34,729 bases of DNA from CAZZCN01 sp964652975 (GCA_964652975.1 CAZZCN010000029.1:1-34729), one strand, 5' to 3'. Counted from the stretch's first letter, positions 1-7,891 are shown. Made by a program: numbers and translations. Notes: generated from the letters alone by a model not told the origin.

Positions 1-54
1 GAATGGTGGCTCTCAATTTCCGGACAGGTGGCTCAATTGCTCCCGGAATACTCA
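1..54. mobile_element. End of an IS21-like insertion sequence (partial, cut by window edge)
   Basis: Two imperfect direct copies of a GGTGGCTCxxTTxxCCGGA-type motif lie at about 5-24 and 27-47, followed by a CA terminus at 53-54. Multiple short subterminal repeats and 5'-TG...CA-3' ends are typical of IS21-family elements. The boundary is set by the reading frame beside it: the helicase/methylase frame on the minus strand is recognisable up to position 55 (...TFDAY) and then runs into unrelated residues and a stop. The transposase genes would lie left of the window. The family assignment rests on end structure only. Confidence 0.4.
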
Positions 55-184
55 TAGGCATCAAAGGTCTGTTCGGTTACGTATCGGAAAATCTCCACTT
101 CCGGGTTGGTATTGCCCTGCCGTAGGATTCTGCCCGAACGCTGCTCCAGATCTGTAGGACAGACTTTGCGGACAAAAGTTAAAC
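55..184 (-). pseudogene. Fragment of conjugative-element SNF2-type helicase/N6-methylase
   Basis: The minus strand reads TDLEQRSGRILRQGNTNPEV followed by EIFRYVTEQTFDAY. This is the helicase motif VI region (QRxGRxxRQGN) of the very large helicase/DNA-methylase proteins carried by Firmicutes integrative and conjugative elements. Everything upstream of about position 184 is missing, and the downstream side is cut at position 54 by the apparent IS end, so this is a short internal piece of a protein that is normally well over 1,000 residues long. A C-terminal fragment of the same family lies at 6326-6514, but on the wrong side for one simply interrupted gene. Confidence 0.7.
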
Positions 185-208
185 CAACTAGCATAAAACT
201 AGTTGGTT
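182..208 (-). terminator. Candidate terminator hairpin downstream of the PAS-GGDEF-HD-GYP gene
   Basis: This is a perfect 10-bp inverted repeat (AACCAACTAG / CTAGTTGGTT) with a 7-nt loop. It lies 44 bases past the stop codon of the large signalling gene. On the minus strand it is followed by TTTAACTTTTGT, a weak T-rich tail. It also marks the border between the helicase fragment and the signalling genes. Confidence 0.5.
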
Positions 209-251
209 AATTGTAAAGTTAAAATACAATAAAGGAATAAAATCTTTTTAA

Positions 252-2801
252 TTAAATGACAAATAGCACTTCTTCTAAAAAAACATTTACTACATGGGGG
301 TCAAACTGGCTTCCAGAACATCTTCTGATTTCATCAACAGCCTCAATTTCACTTAATCCTTTTCTATAAGACCTATCCGATGTCATCGCATCATAAGAAT
401 CTGCTACGGCTATAATTCTTGCTTGTATTGAAATATCAGCACCTTTTAAACCTTTAGGATATCCCTTTCCATTCCATCTCTCATGATGTTCAAGAACATA
501 TTCAGATATTTCTGAGAATTCATTAACTGAACTTAATATTCTATAACCAATTTCGGAATGTCTCATTATTTCATACCACTCATCACTATTTAGTTTTCCA
601 TTTTTATTGAGCACATTATCATCTACCCCTATCTTACCTATATCATGCATTAAGCCAGCAATTCTGATATGATTGATATCATCATAATCAAAATTCATTT
701 TAACTGCAATAGCTTCGCAAAGCTCACTTACTCTTTTAGAGTGCAACATCTCTCTATTACTCTTTTCATATAAGGAATTTATTATTAGGTTTATTGTATT
801 ACTACGCATACTTGAGCTTTCTGATAGTTTATGCCTATACATATCATCTTCAGCTTTTTTAAATACTTCATTTATATCATCCATATTATCTTCTTTTACT
901 GCAAGACCTATTGAAACAGATATAATAATATTCTCAAATTTTTCGTTTGAAATTGCTAGCTTTATATTATTTATAATCTTACTAGCACCTTTAGCATCAA
1001 TTCCAGGCATCAGAATAACAAACTCATCTCCTCCAATACGCGAAACTATATCTTCTTCTCGACATTCTTTATTTAATATATTAGCAACCTTCTGCAGAAG
1101 TATATCTCCAGTTTTATGACCGAATGCATCATTAGTTAACTTTAATCCATTTACATCTATCATAACCAAAGTTAATGATTTGCTAAATTTCTCATTTAAT
1201 CTTATTAACTCCTCTTCATAAAAACTGCGATTATATAATCCTGTTAGCTGATCATGATAACTTAAATATTCAATTTCTTTTAGCTTTTGCTTTTTATCCG
1301 TAAAGTCTCTGAAAACCAAAACTACACCATTAATATTCCCATTTTCATCCTTTATTGGAGCTGCACTATCTTCAATAGGTATTTCTATACCCTCCTTTGA
1401 AATCAATATGTTATTGCTTGTTATTTTATTAGTATCACCTGTTGATAATGCCTTAGATTTTGGGCTTTCACATTTTACTCTTGTGAATTCATTGATGATA
1501 TTGAACACTTGTTCAATAGCCTTACCATATGCTTGCTCCTGAGACCATCCGGTTAGCTGTTCAGCAACTTTATTCATTACCACTACATTACCATTATAAT
1601 CTATTGCAATTACCCCGTCACCAACTGAAAGTAGTGTTGTTTTAAAGAGCTCTTTTTCAGCAAATAGCATGTCTTCCATCTGCTTTTGCCTCGTGATGTC
1701 TGTCATCGTTGTAATAAAACATGGAGTCTCACCAATGCTAATACTTTCAATAGAAAACATACCGTTATGTTTCCTGCCATCATTACCCTTTACAATTACT
1801 TCAATATTCTCTACTTTGCCATTCTTTTCGAATTCTTTCTTTACTATATTTCTCTGACTATAGTCTGCGAACAAGTCTAAATCAGATGACTTCTTACCTA
1901 TTATATCATCCCTATTAAAGCACAACGTCTCCAAGAATGTGTCATTAACATCAATATAAAGCCCATCTTCAATTCTTGATATAGCCATTGAAGCTGGATT
2001 TGATCGAAATGCCTTTGAAAACTTTTCCTCAGATTTTTTAAGTTCAGATATGTCCTTTACAACTCCAAACAATGCCGGTTCCCCATTCCAACTTCCCACA
2101 ACTATTCGAGTTTCAACAGGTATTTCTATACCACCTTTAGTAATTACAGGAATAGGACAAAATTCGGTTTTACCTGATAACATATCAAAAACTACTTTTT
2201 CAGCTTCTTCTCTTCTATTTTCTGGGTGTACCACTAGCACCGATTGTCCAATGAGTTCGAGTTCTAAAAAATCAAGCCTTTTGCATGCTGTGTCATTCAC
2301 TTTAACTATATTACCATTAATGTCTAATACGAAAAGCATGTCGCTGATAGTATTAAAGAAACTGCTAAAATTCATGTTGATTTGATTTATTATTTGCTTA
2401 GATTGTATATTTTCCAGCTCTACTTGTTTGCGTTCTGAAACATCATGTACAATGGAATATAAATTTGTTTTATTATTGATTACTAATACACTTGAAAAAA
2501 CTTCAACATCCTTTATTTCACCTGAAGAAAGTCTATGTTTGAATTCAAAATGACCTGCTCCTTTACTAATCGCAACTTTCATAGCTTTTTCTATTTCTTT
2601 TGTATCCAAAATATTAATATCTGATATTTTCATATCTGTAATCTCATCAAGGGAATAACCATAGAAATCACATGCAGCACTATTGGCATCAATTATTTGC
2701 AATGACTCAGTATCAATTACAAGCATTATTGAATTATTTTTCTCAAACATATCTCTATATATTTGCTTAGTTTCTTTGAATTCAGAATTCTTAATCTTCA
2801 A
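252..2801 (-). CDS. PAS(x4)-GGDEF-HD-GYP c-di-GMP signalling protein
   Basis: A soluble 849-aa sensor that probably both makes and degrades cyclic di-GMP. Four PAS domains lie at about residues 15-125, 145-255, 262-372 and 385-503. A GGDEF cyclase domain spans 510-655, with intact GGDEF at 590-594 and an RxxD inhibitory site (REED) at 581-584. A C-terminal HD-GYP phosphodiesterase domain follows (HD at 719-720, EHHE at 771-774, GKGYP at 778-782). No membrane segment is seen, so signal input is cytoplasmic, possibly a small ligand, haem or flavin bound by a PAS domain. The start is TTG, chosen because GAAAGGAAAG sits about 8 bases upstream. It is the last of three leftward c-di-GMP genes, 223 bases after the previous one. 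Which enzymatic activity dominates cannot be told from sequence. Confidence 0.93.
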   Translation of the reverse strand: MKIKNSEFKETKQIYRDMFEKNNSIMLVIDTESLQIIDANSAACDFYGYSLDEITDMKISDINILDTKEIEKAMKVAISKGAGHFEFKHRLSSGEIKDVEVFSSVLVINNKTNLYSIVHDVSERKQVELENIQSKQIINQINMNFSSFFNTISDMLFVLDINGNIVKVNDTACKRLDFLELELIGQSVLVVHPENRREEAEKVVFDMLSGKTEFCPIPVITKGGIEIPVETRIVVGSWNGEPALFGVVKDISELKKSEEKFSKAFRSNPASMAISRIEDGLYIDVNDTFLETLCFNRDDIIGKKSSDLDLFADYSQRNIVKKEFEKNGKVENIEVIVKGNDGRKHNGMFSIESISIGETPCFITTMTDITRQKQMEDMLFAEKELFKTTLLSVGDGVIAIDYNGNVVVMNKVAEQLTGWSQEQAYGKAIEQVFNIINEFTRVKCESPKSKALSTGDTNKITSNNILISKEGIEIPIEDSAAPIKDENGNINGVVLVFRDFTDKKQKLKEIEYLSYHDQLTGLYNRSFYEEELIRLNEKFSKSLTLVMIDVNGLKLTNDAFGHKTGDILLQKVANILNKECREEDIVSRIGGDEFVILMPGIDAKGASKIINNIKLAISNEKFENIIISVSIGLAVKEDNMDDINEVFKKAEDDMYRHKLSESSSMRSNTINLIINSLYEKSNREMLHSKRVSELCEAIAVKMNFDYDDINHIRIAGLMHDIGKIGVDDNVLNKNGKLNSDEWYEIMRHSEIGYRILSSVNEFSEISEYVLEHHERWNGKGYPKGLKGADISIQARIIAVADSYDAMTSDRSYRKGLSEIEAVDEIRRCSGSQFDPHVVNVFLEEVLFVI

Positions 2802-3024
2802 TTTATTACTTTCCTTTCAATATGCATGTAAGCAAACAAAGCTTATATTAGTTTGATTTCACAAATAGTTCTTTAATTTATCAATACAATAGTTATTATA
2901 ATAAATCGCAATATATATAATTTCATTGTATATCATACATCCATAAAATTCCATATATCTTTTAACAAACAAGTCATTATCTAACAACAAAACTTCTCTA
3001 ATATCATGATTTTATTACCAATTT

Positions 3025-4524
3025 TCAATTTATATTTTCTTTGCTATATATTGCGGTTCTATTCTTGCCATGCGTTTTAGAGTAATACATTGCTTTATCC
3101 GCTCTCTCAGCTAGAACATTAATATCCTCTTCTCCTTCACATATGCCTATACTTAACGTTATTTTCTTTCTATCAATCTCTTCATATTCAATAGTTTTTA
3201 CACTATCTTGTATTCGCTGGACTATAGATTTTGCATCGTTAAGGGAAGTGTTCTCGATTATAATAAGGAACTCATCTCCGCCATATCTAATTGCTTTTGC
3301 ATTAGTATCGACAGAATTCTTTATGTTTTCGGCAACTGTTTGAAGAACTTCGTCGCCTATTATATGCCCATAATTATCATTAATGTATTTAAAATCATCA
3401 ATGTCCACAAAAACTAATATCCGATTTTGCTTACCTATTTGTTTATTAATATAATTATCAATATAGTATCTCTTATTATACAGGTTGGTTAGTATATCAG
3501 TAGTTGACTGGGTAACTAGCCTTTCTTTTTCTTCCTTAATGTTTAGCTTATTTTTTGTAACATCAGTTATATGAAGTAACTTTGCAGTTATCCTATCACC
3601 CTCTTCCATAGGCGACTGGGATATAAGAAGATAGAATAACTCGTTTCCGATTTCTACAGTAGTCTCGTGCTGATTATAATTTACATTAAAGTCATACTCT
3701 TTAATATACTTTCGTATCTCCATATCTTCGTTAAAATCACCATTTTTTAAAATCGCCTTTGCCGCTTGATTTATGCTTAGAATAGACATATTCTTGTCAA
3801 TAAGAATAATACCCTCATTAGAAAATAGAAATAGCTTCTGATAGATGTATTCCACCTGAATATTAAGAAATTGATGCTTAACAATGGCAAAAAAGAGAAA
3901 TGAAATTAATACCAATATAGCAATATTCATGAGAGAAAAATGCGAATCTGAATGTAAAAAAGACGGTACTATATATTCAGAAACAATACCGATAACGCTT
4001 GCAAACCCTATCCCATTTAGAACATATTTGAGCTGTGTTTTAAGTTTAGGATTAGGCGTCTCTCTGTAATATTTGATTGCTAAAAAGATTGCCAAAAACA
4101 TAGGCAGTGAGAAGATAGTAGCCATTATAGTAGCAATTCCAACGTTAATTTCATTCATACGCCAAAAGCTAGGATTGGAATAATCTATAGGAAATAAATA
4201 TCTTGAAAATATAGTTAGGGTGTTCAGAATAATTGTTCCATAAAAGAAAAAGTCATACTTTCTATCTATTAATCTGTATACAAAATTCAAAAATACTATC
4301 GAGAGATTAAGCATGGCAAAAAAATTAATAGTATCTATAACTATAGCTGGAGAACTATTAATTATCTGATTGCTCCTATTTACGAGCATCCAAACAAGTA
4401 TTACTCCTAAAAACAGAATAAAGGAATAGTTTATTTTATCTCCCTTTCTCGCATTTGCATAAACATAGCTCCAAATAAAAACTAAAATACTATAAACAAT
4501 AATGAAATATACGAACTGAGACAT
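3025..4524 (-). CDS. Membrane diguanylate cyclase (7TM-type sensor, PAS, GGDEF)
   Basis: Predicted c-di-GMP synthase, 499 aa from the ATG preferred here; a TTG 24 bases earlier is also open, but the AGGGGG ribosome binding site is 8 bases from the ATG. The first roughly 220 residues contain about seven hydrophobic segments, like the N-terminal 7TM region of some histidine kinases. A PAS-like region (about 225-325) follows, then a GGDEF domain with intact GGDEF at about 415-419. The upstream inhibitory RxxD is absent (DTNA occupies its place), so product inhibition through that site is unlikely. It starts 52 bases after the stop of the HD-GYP gene upstream, so the two are probably cotranscribed, pairing a synthase with a phosphodiesterase. 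Confidence 0.88.
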   Translation of the reverse strand: MSQFVYFIIVYSILVFIWSYVYANARKGDKINYSFILFLGVILVWMLVNRSNQIINSSPAIVIDTINFFAMLNLSIVFLNFVYRLIDRKYDFFFYGTIILNTLTIFSRYLFPIDYSNPSFWRMNEINVGIATIMATIFSLPMFLAIFLAIKYYRETPNPKLKTQLKYVLNGIGFASVIGIVSEYIVPSFLHSDSHFSLMNIAILVLISFLFFAIVKHQFLNIQVEYIYQKLFLFSNEGIILIDKNMSILSINQAAKAILKNGDFNEDMEIRKYIKEYDFNVNYNQHETTVEIGNELFYLLISQSPMEEGDRITAKLLHITDVTKNKLNIKEEKERLVTQSTTDILTNLYNKRYYIDNYINKQIGKQNRILVFVDIDDFKYINDNYGHIIGDEVLQTVAENIKNSVDTNAKAIRYGGDEFLIIIENTSLNDAKSIVQRIQDSVKTIEYEEIDRKKITLSIGICEGEEDINVLAERADKAMYYSKTHGKNRTAIYSKENIN

Positions 4525-4576
4525 CTCACTAGTCCCCCTCTTATTCAAAAATGCACATCAATTCTGTCATTGCTTT

Positions 4577-5647
4577 TTAAATATTCAATACTCCAACAAT
4601 AGTAACATCTAATAAATTAATGTCGTTACATAAATCTAAATAAATATCCTCATTGTTTTCAGTTATAAGCTTAATCTTGGGTCTCAAGCTATAGTTACTA
4701 TAATTTTCAACTACTATTGCTTGAAGACCGTTACTAAGGATTATGCATATACCTACTGGGTAAGGAACAACCTTCTTAGCAAACACATTAACAATGCCCG
4801 GATCAAACATAATACCGCTACCGCCCATGACATATTCCATGGCATCAGAAGGAATATACGCCTGTCGATATGCTCTATTGGACGTTAATGCATCATATAC
4901 ATCTGCAACAGCCAGTATTTTACCATACTCAGATATCTTATTTTTTTTAAGCTTATAGGGGTAACCGCTGCCGTCATATCGCTCGTGATGATTTAATATA
5001 GCTACTATCGAGTCAATAGGTATAGACCACCTTTCTTTAAGGTATTTAATGCCCTTTACACTATGATCTTTGACTAAACTAAATTCCTCATCAGTTAACT
5101 TGCCCTTTTTATCTATAACTTCAAAAGGAACAAATATTTTACCAATATCATGTAGAAGTGCTGCTAGGCCTAATTCATATAATTGTGTTTGGGAGTACTT
5201 CAAGGCCATGCCCATTACTATAGCAATAACTGCAACATTAACCGAATGATAATAAGTATAATTATCATAGGTTTTAAGATCTAACATATTTATGGTCGCA
5301 TTATCATTAGAGGATATTTCATTAACTATATTATCAAGCAACTTCTGTATGTCCTGCATTTGAAGCATGTTAGAGCCCTTTATAACATTTTCAGCTTGTG
5401 TGAATATCGATTTAATAGCCTTAACGGTATTATTTTTTAGCTGAGCATTAATAATTTCCGTTACTTCGATATTCCTAGATATCTCATCATGTATATACAT
5501 GCCTTGAAAACCGAGCGAGCGTATGCGTTCTATCTCTATGGGAGCTAGAACCCTATTTTCGCTTAGCATAAGTTTATTATCATTGCCGTATAAAGCTTTA
5601 GCAGTAAGCATGCCTGGCAATAGACACGACGAAGGTACAAACCTCAT
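4577..5647 (-). CDS. HD-GYP domain c-di-GMP phosphodiesterase
   Basis: 356 aa, predicted to hydrolyse cyclic di-GMP. A short N-terminal region (1-120) resembles the domain found before many HD-GYP domains. The HD-GYP core is intact: HDIGKI at 166-171, NHHE at 219-222 and GSGYP at 226-230. No membrane segment is visible. The start is ATG with AAGGAG 6 bases upstream. It is the first gene of the leftward c-di-GMP cluster. No GEMM-type c-di-GMP riboswitch could be recognised in the AT-rich leader. Confidence 0.9.
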   Translation of the reverse strand: MRFVPSSCLLPGMLTAKALYGNDNKLMLSENRVLAPIEIERIRSLGFQGMYIHDEISRNIEVTEIINAQLKNNTVKAIKSIFTQAENVIKGSNMLQMQDIQKLLDNIVNEISSNDNATINMLDLKTYDNYTYYHSVNVAVIAIVMGMALKYSQTQLYELGLAALLHDIGKIFVPFEVIDKKGKLTDEEFSLVKDHSVKGIKYLKERWSIPIDSIVAILNHHERYDGSGYPYKLKKNKISEYGKILAVADVYDALTSNRAYRQAYIPSDAMEYVMGGSGIMFDPGIVNVFAKKVVPYPVGICIILSNGLQAIVVENYSNYSLRPKIKLITENNEDIYLDLCNDINLLDVTIVGVLNI

Positions 5648-5990
5648 TGCTTCTCCTTCTACTTATACACTTAAAATATTGCAGTTAATATATTAATTTA
5701 ATTATAAATAATTGAAACTTTTATATTAAAAAATTCTTATATAAGTTATAGTTTTAAATATCTATTTATAGAGATTATTGGCTAAATAACGTGTTGTTTA
5801 GTTATATTTCGACAATAATTTCGTTATTAAATATAATACCATTTCAATTACCACCTTGCAATCTTTTTTATGAATTTAGTCTTTTTATTCTTTTATCTAG
5901 TCTTTTATACTTACCAATGCAGACACTAACTCTGAGAGTTATCCTCGAAGACATTTTTCTTTTTCTAATAATTCTTTACCTAAACAATAA
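5648..5990. other. AT-rich intergenic stretch, no gene seen
   Basis: This is the leader of the c-di-GMP gene cluster. It is very AT-rich, and short open frames on either strand have no ribosome binding site or recognisable sequence. Promoters for the HD-GYP gene must lie here, but no single -35/-10 pair stands out. Confidence 0.5.
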
Positions 5991-5994
5991 AAAA

Positions 5995-6022
5995 GCACAT
6001 TCTACTACAAAATAAAATGCGC
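5995..6022 (-). terminator. Intrinsic terminator, leftward
   Basis: On the minus strand GCGCATT pairs with AATGTGC (7 bp, one G-U) around a 14-nt loop, followed directly by TTTTTTATT. It lies just downstream of the recombinase debris and separates that remnant from the c-di-GMP cluster. Confidence 0.65.
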
Positions 6023-6051
6023 CTCAATATTTAAGTCATTAGTTCAAACAC

Positions 6052-6270
6052 TAAGGTTATATCAACGATGAACATAATATATCATAATCCTCTGTATCTT
6101 ATCACCCTTGACTTCCTCTCCCATGCATACAGTAATCTTATAAATTAGAGTTGTACTATTGGTGTGGTTAATTCATTTATTCCATGAAAGCTTTTATTAA
6201 CTCCACGAAATCTTTAGCGTCATTATCTTTTTCATCTCTTGGCGTTAACTTTGTTTCAATCAGTGTTAGT
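6052..6270 (-). pseudogene. Frameshifted C-terminal debris of a large serine recombinase
   Basis: One minus-strand frame reads RDEKDNDAKDFVELIKAFME and then stops at 6177-6179. A shifted frame continues INELT, and later frames give IQRIMIYY and FIVDITL. Together these resemble the tail of large serine recombinases of transposons and conjugative elements (DUF4368-like region: an acidic linker, FxxLIxxF, xIxELT, then QxIxIYYxFIGxI). At least two frameshifts and stops are needed to join them, so it is dead. The N-terminal catalytic domain is not in the window. The match is by eye and moderately certain. Confidence 0.5.
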
Positions 6271-6325
6271 TACTGTTAAATCTCAAATTGCTCTGTTTGA
6301 TTCCTTTATAAAATTATGCCAAAAA

Positions 6326-6514
6326 TTATCTTTCGTATACCTTGATTTTCAAAATCGGCTCGTCAACTATCTCTTCAATCTCACCATCCACAAGTTCATT
6401 ATCTTTTTGGTCCATATTAAGGAGGATATTAAGCTCATCAAGTCTTGCTGATTTAGTTTTCAATTTATCATCTAGTGAGAATGGTCTCTCAACCTCTATT
6501 TCTGCGTTTACCAA
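6326..6514 (-). pseudogene. C-terminal remnant of conjugative-element helicase/methylase
   Basis: 62 codons ending in a normal stop, beginning abruptly at VNAEIEVERPF and including LKTKSARLDELNILLNMDQK. This matches the extreme C-terminus of the large helicase/methylase family that also provides the fragment at 55-184. There is no proper start: the open frame begins at a TTG with no ribosome binding site, 10 bases after the prepilin peptidase stop. The rest of the gene has been deleted. It may still be translated as a short peptide, but nothing suggests function. Confidence 0.6.
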
Positions 6515-6523
6515 TTATCCATT

Positions 6524-6949
6524 TTATACCAAGTAAGCGACCATGCACCCAACACTAAGATACGGTACAAGTGCGAATGGCTCTTTATAACGGGTCTTCA
6601 TGACAGCATTTATGATGCGATTGGAGACAACCGCCAGGATCAATCCTATTAGAAGAAACACCAACCCACGTTGTATTCCAAGGAAAAACGTGCAAGCAGC
6701 TGTAAGTTTTATGTCTGCGCCGCCTATCCCGCCTGGGTGTCTTATCTCCACAATTAAAACCGGGAGGGTTATAAAGAAGGCGCCAATCAGCATTCCCGGT
6801 AATTGTGGTAGTGATATCCCAATCAAGGCGGTTGCAACAATCAGGACGTGGTAAAAATCGCTTACCTCATGGCTTTTGATATCCTGGATGGATGCAAGCA
6901 AAAGGATAATACAAAGGATGGTTGCTTTTATAAACAGGACGTTGAACAT
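6524..6949 (-). CDS. A24-family prepilin peptidase, small, ICE-associated
   Basis: A 141-aa integral membrane aspartic protease of the type IV prepilin peptidase/TadV group. About six hydrophobic segments are seen. The two catalytic aspartates fit the D in ASIQDIKS and the GGADIK motif (family consensus GxGD). There is no N-terminal cytoplasmic methylase domain, as in TadV/CpaA-type enzymes. The start is the ATG with TTGGAG about 10 bases upstream rather than the TTG five codons earlier. It lies 46 bases downstream of three small proteins with a leader-like start and one hydrophobic helix, which are its obvious candidate substrates. This is typical of ICE backbones that carry Tad-like genes. 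Confidence 0.82.
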   Translation of the reverse strand: MFNVLFIKATILCIILLLASIQDIKSHEVSDFYHVLIVATALIGISLPQLPGMLIGAFFITLPVLIVEIRHPGGIGGADIKLTAACTFFLGIQRGLVFLLIGLILAVVSNRIINAVMKTRYKEPFALVPYLSVGCMVAYLV

Positions 6950-6994
6950 GGGATTGAACTCCAATCTATCGGTTTATTGACGCGTTCATTTCTT

Positions 6995-7219
6995 TTATGC
7001 AGGGGCTCTGTAGTCGATGATATCATGGACTCTTTCTGTCAACTCGGGAATCACCAAGTCACCAATAATGTCGTAAAGGCCTGCAAGTAATAGCGCACCA
7101 AGGACAACGGCGATTAAAATTGCCACACCGGTTCCGACGGATGTTTCACCGCGTTTGTTGGAAAGCGTGGATTTTACATTCCCGGCAATGGATTTTATTT
7201 TACTCATGATGCATTTCAT
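6995..7219 (-). CDS. Small prepilin-like membrane protein (DUF6133-like), divergent copy
   Basis: 74 aa. A basic leader is followed by the NKRGETSVGTG motif and one long hydrophobic helix (about residues 27-48), then a short polar tail. The layout resembles Flp-type prepilins: a leader ending in Gly, then a transmembrane helix. Such proteins recur in clostridial conjugative elements. The start is the ATG preceded by AAAGGAGA; the earlier ATG is part of the ribosome binding site itself. It is a diverged paralogue of the two copies to its right and the gene nearest the A24 peptidase. Function is unknown. Confidence 0.72.
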   Translation of the reverse strand: MKCIMSKIKSIAGNVKSTLSNKRGETSVGTGVAILIAVVLGALLLAGLYDIIGDLVIPELTERVHDIIDYRAPA

Positions 7220-7283
7220 CTGTTTGTCTCCTTTCATCTCGAAATCGGGTGAATTTTAAAAAGATTGTCTGGATTTAGAATCT

Positions 7284-7311
7284 GCCGCCCTTCTCGTGAA
7301 AGAAGAGCGGC
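7284..7311 (-). other. Strong intergenic hairpin, copy 1
   Basis: An 11-bp stem (GCCGCTCTTCT / AGAAGGGCGGC, one G-U) with a 6-nt loop lies between two small membrane protein genes on the minus strand. No T-run follows immediately, so it looks more like an mRNA processing or stability element than a terminator. Confidence 0.55.
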
Positions 7312-7327
7312 ATAACTCATCTGAATC

Positions 7328-7546
7328 TTAGCCAGCGTAATTGAAAAGCTCCATTACTTTGTCCGACAGGCTTGGAAGGACAAGGTCGCCCAGCAAGGTG
7401 TAAAGACCTGCGAGCACCAATGCGCCCAGTACTACGGAGATCAGGATTGCGATTCCGGTTCCAACGGATGTTTCCCCTTTTTTGTTGGAGAGTGCGGTTT
7501 TTGCCTTCATGGCGAGGATCAGGGATTTTCTCATGATTATTTTCAT
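7328..7546 (-). CDS. Small prepilin-like membrane protein (DUF6133-like), tandem copy 1
   Basis: 72 aa: basic leader, SNKKGETSVGTG, then a hydrophobic helix (AILISVVLGALVLAGLYTLL, about residues 33-52) and a short tail ending FNYAG. It differs from the next copy by one residue in the leader. The ATG seven codons inside the open frame is preferred because AAGGAAACAACAC precedes it at the right distance. It is probably cotranscribed with its paralogues and the A24 peptidase. Family membership is recognised from the GETSVGTGIAILISVVLGA signature; function is not established. Confidence 0.75.
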   Translation of the reverse strand: MKIIMRKSLILAMKAKTALSNKKGETSVGTGIAILISVVLGALVLAGLYTLLGDLVLPSLSDKVMELFNYAG

Positions 7547-7610
7547 TGTGTTGTTTCCTTTCATCTCGAAATCGGGTGAATTTTAAAAAGATTGTCTGGA
7601 TTTAGAATCT

Positions 7611-7638
7611 GCCGCCCTTCTCGTGAAAGAAGAGCGGC
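7611..7638 (-). other. Strong intergenic hairpin, copy 2
   Basis: Identical to the hairpin at 7284-7311 and duplicated with the gene. It sits between the two near-identical small membrane protein genes. Confidence 0.55.
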
Positions 7639-7654
7639 ATAACTCATCTGAATC

Positions 7655-7873
7655 TTAGCCAGCGTAATTGAAAAGCTCCATTACTTTGTCCGACAGGCTT
7701 GGAAGGACAAGGTCGCCCAGCAAGGTGTAAAGACCTGCGAGCACCAATGCGCCCAGTACTACGGAGATCAGGATTGCGATTCCGGTTCCAACGGATGTTT
7801 CCCCTTTTTTGTTGGAGAGTGCGGTTTTTGCCTTCATGGCGAGGATCAGGGATTTTCTCATGATTGTTTTCAT
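7655..7873 (-). CDS. Small prepilin-like membrane protein (DUF6133-like), tandem copy 2
   Basis: 72 aa, identical to the copy on its left except Thr for Ile at the third codon from the preferred start. It is the first gene of the small-protein/A24 peptidase run, so the run's promoter should lie within the following 200 bases. It has the same AAGGAAA ribosome binding site and the same leader-Gly-helix plan. Confidence 0.75.
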   Translation of the reverse strand: MKTIMRKSLILAMKAKTALSNKKGETSVGTGIAILISVVLGALVLAGLYTLLGDLVLPSLSDKVMELFNYAG

Positions 7874-7891
7874 TGTGTTGTTTCCTTTCAA

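Larger units (their letters stand above)
7231..7890. repeat. 327-bp direct tandem duplication covering a whole gene
   Basis: The segment 7231-7557 is repeated at 7558-7884, with the match running on a few bases. I see one substitution in the gene (ATT versus GTT on the plus strand near 7538/7865), giving Ile or Thr in the leader. Each unit holds one small membrane protein gene, its ribosome binding site and an intergenic hairpin. Such near-identity implies a recent event or gene conversion. Confidence 0.9.

Noticed and set aside
5648..5960. Possible c-di-GMP riboswitch upstream of the HD-GYP gene
   Set aside because: No GEMM-type conserved core or paired arms could be found in the leader.
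5791..6015. 74-codon hydrophobic open frame on the plus strand
   Set aside because: It lies in AT-rich non-coding DNA, has no ribosome binding site and covers the leftward terminator at 5995-6022.
7231..7890. CRISPR-like repeat array
   Set aside because: Only two long units exist, each containing a gene; this is a tandem gene duplication, not repeat-spacer structure.
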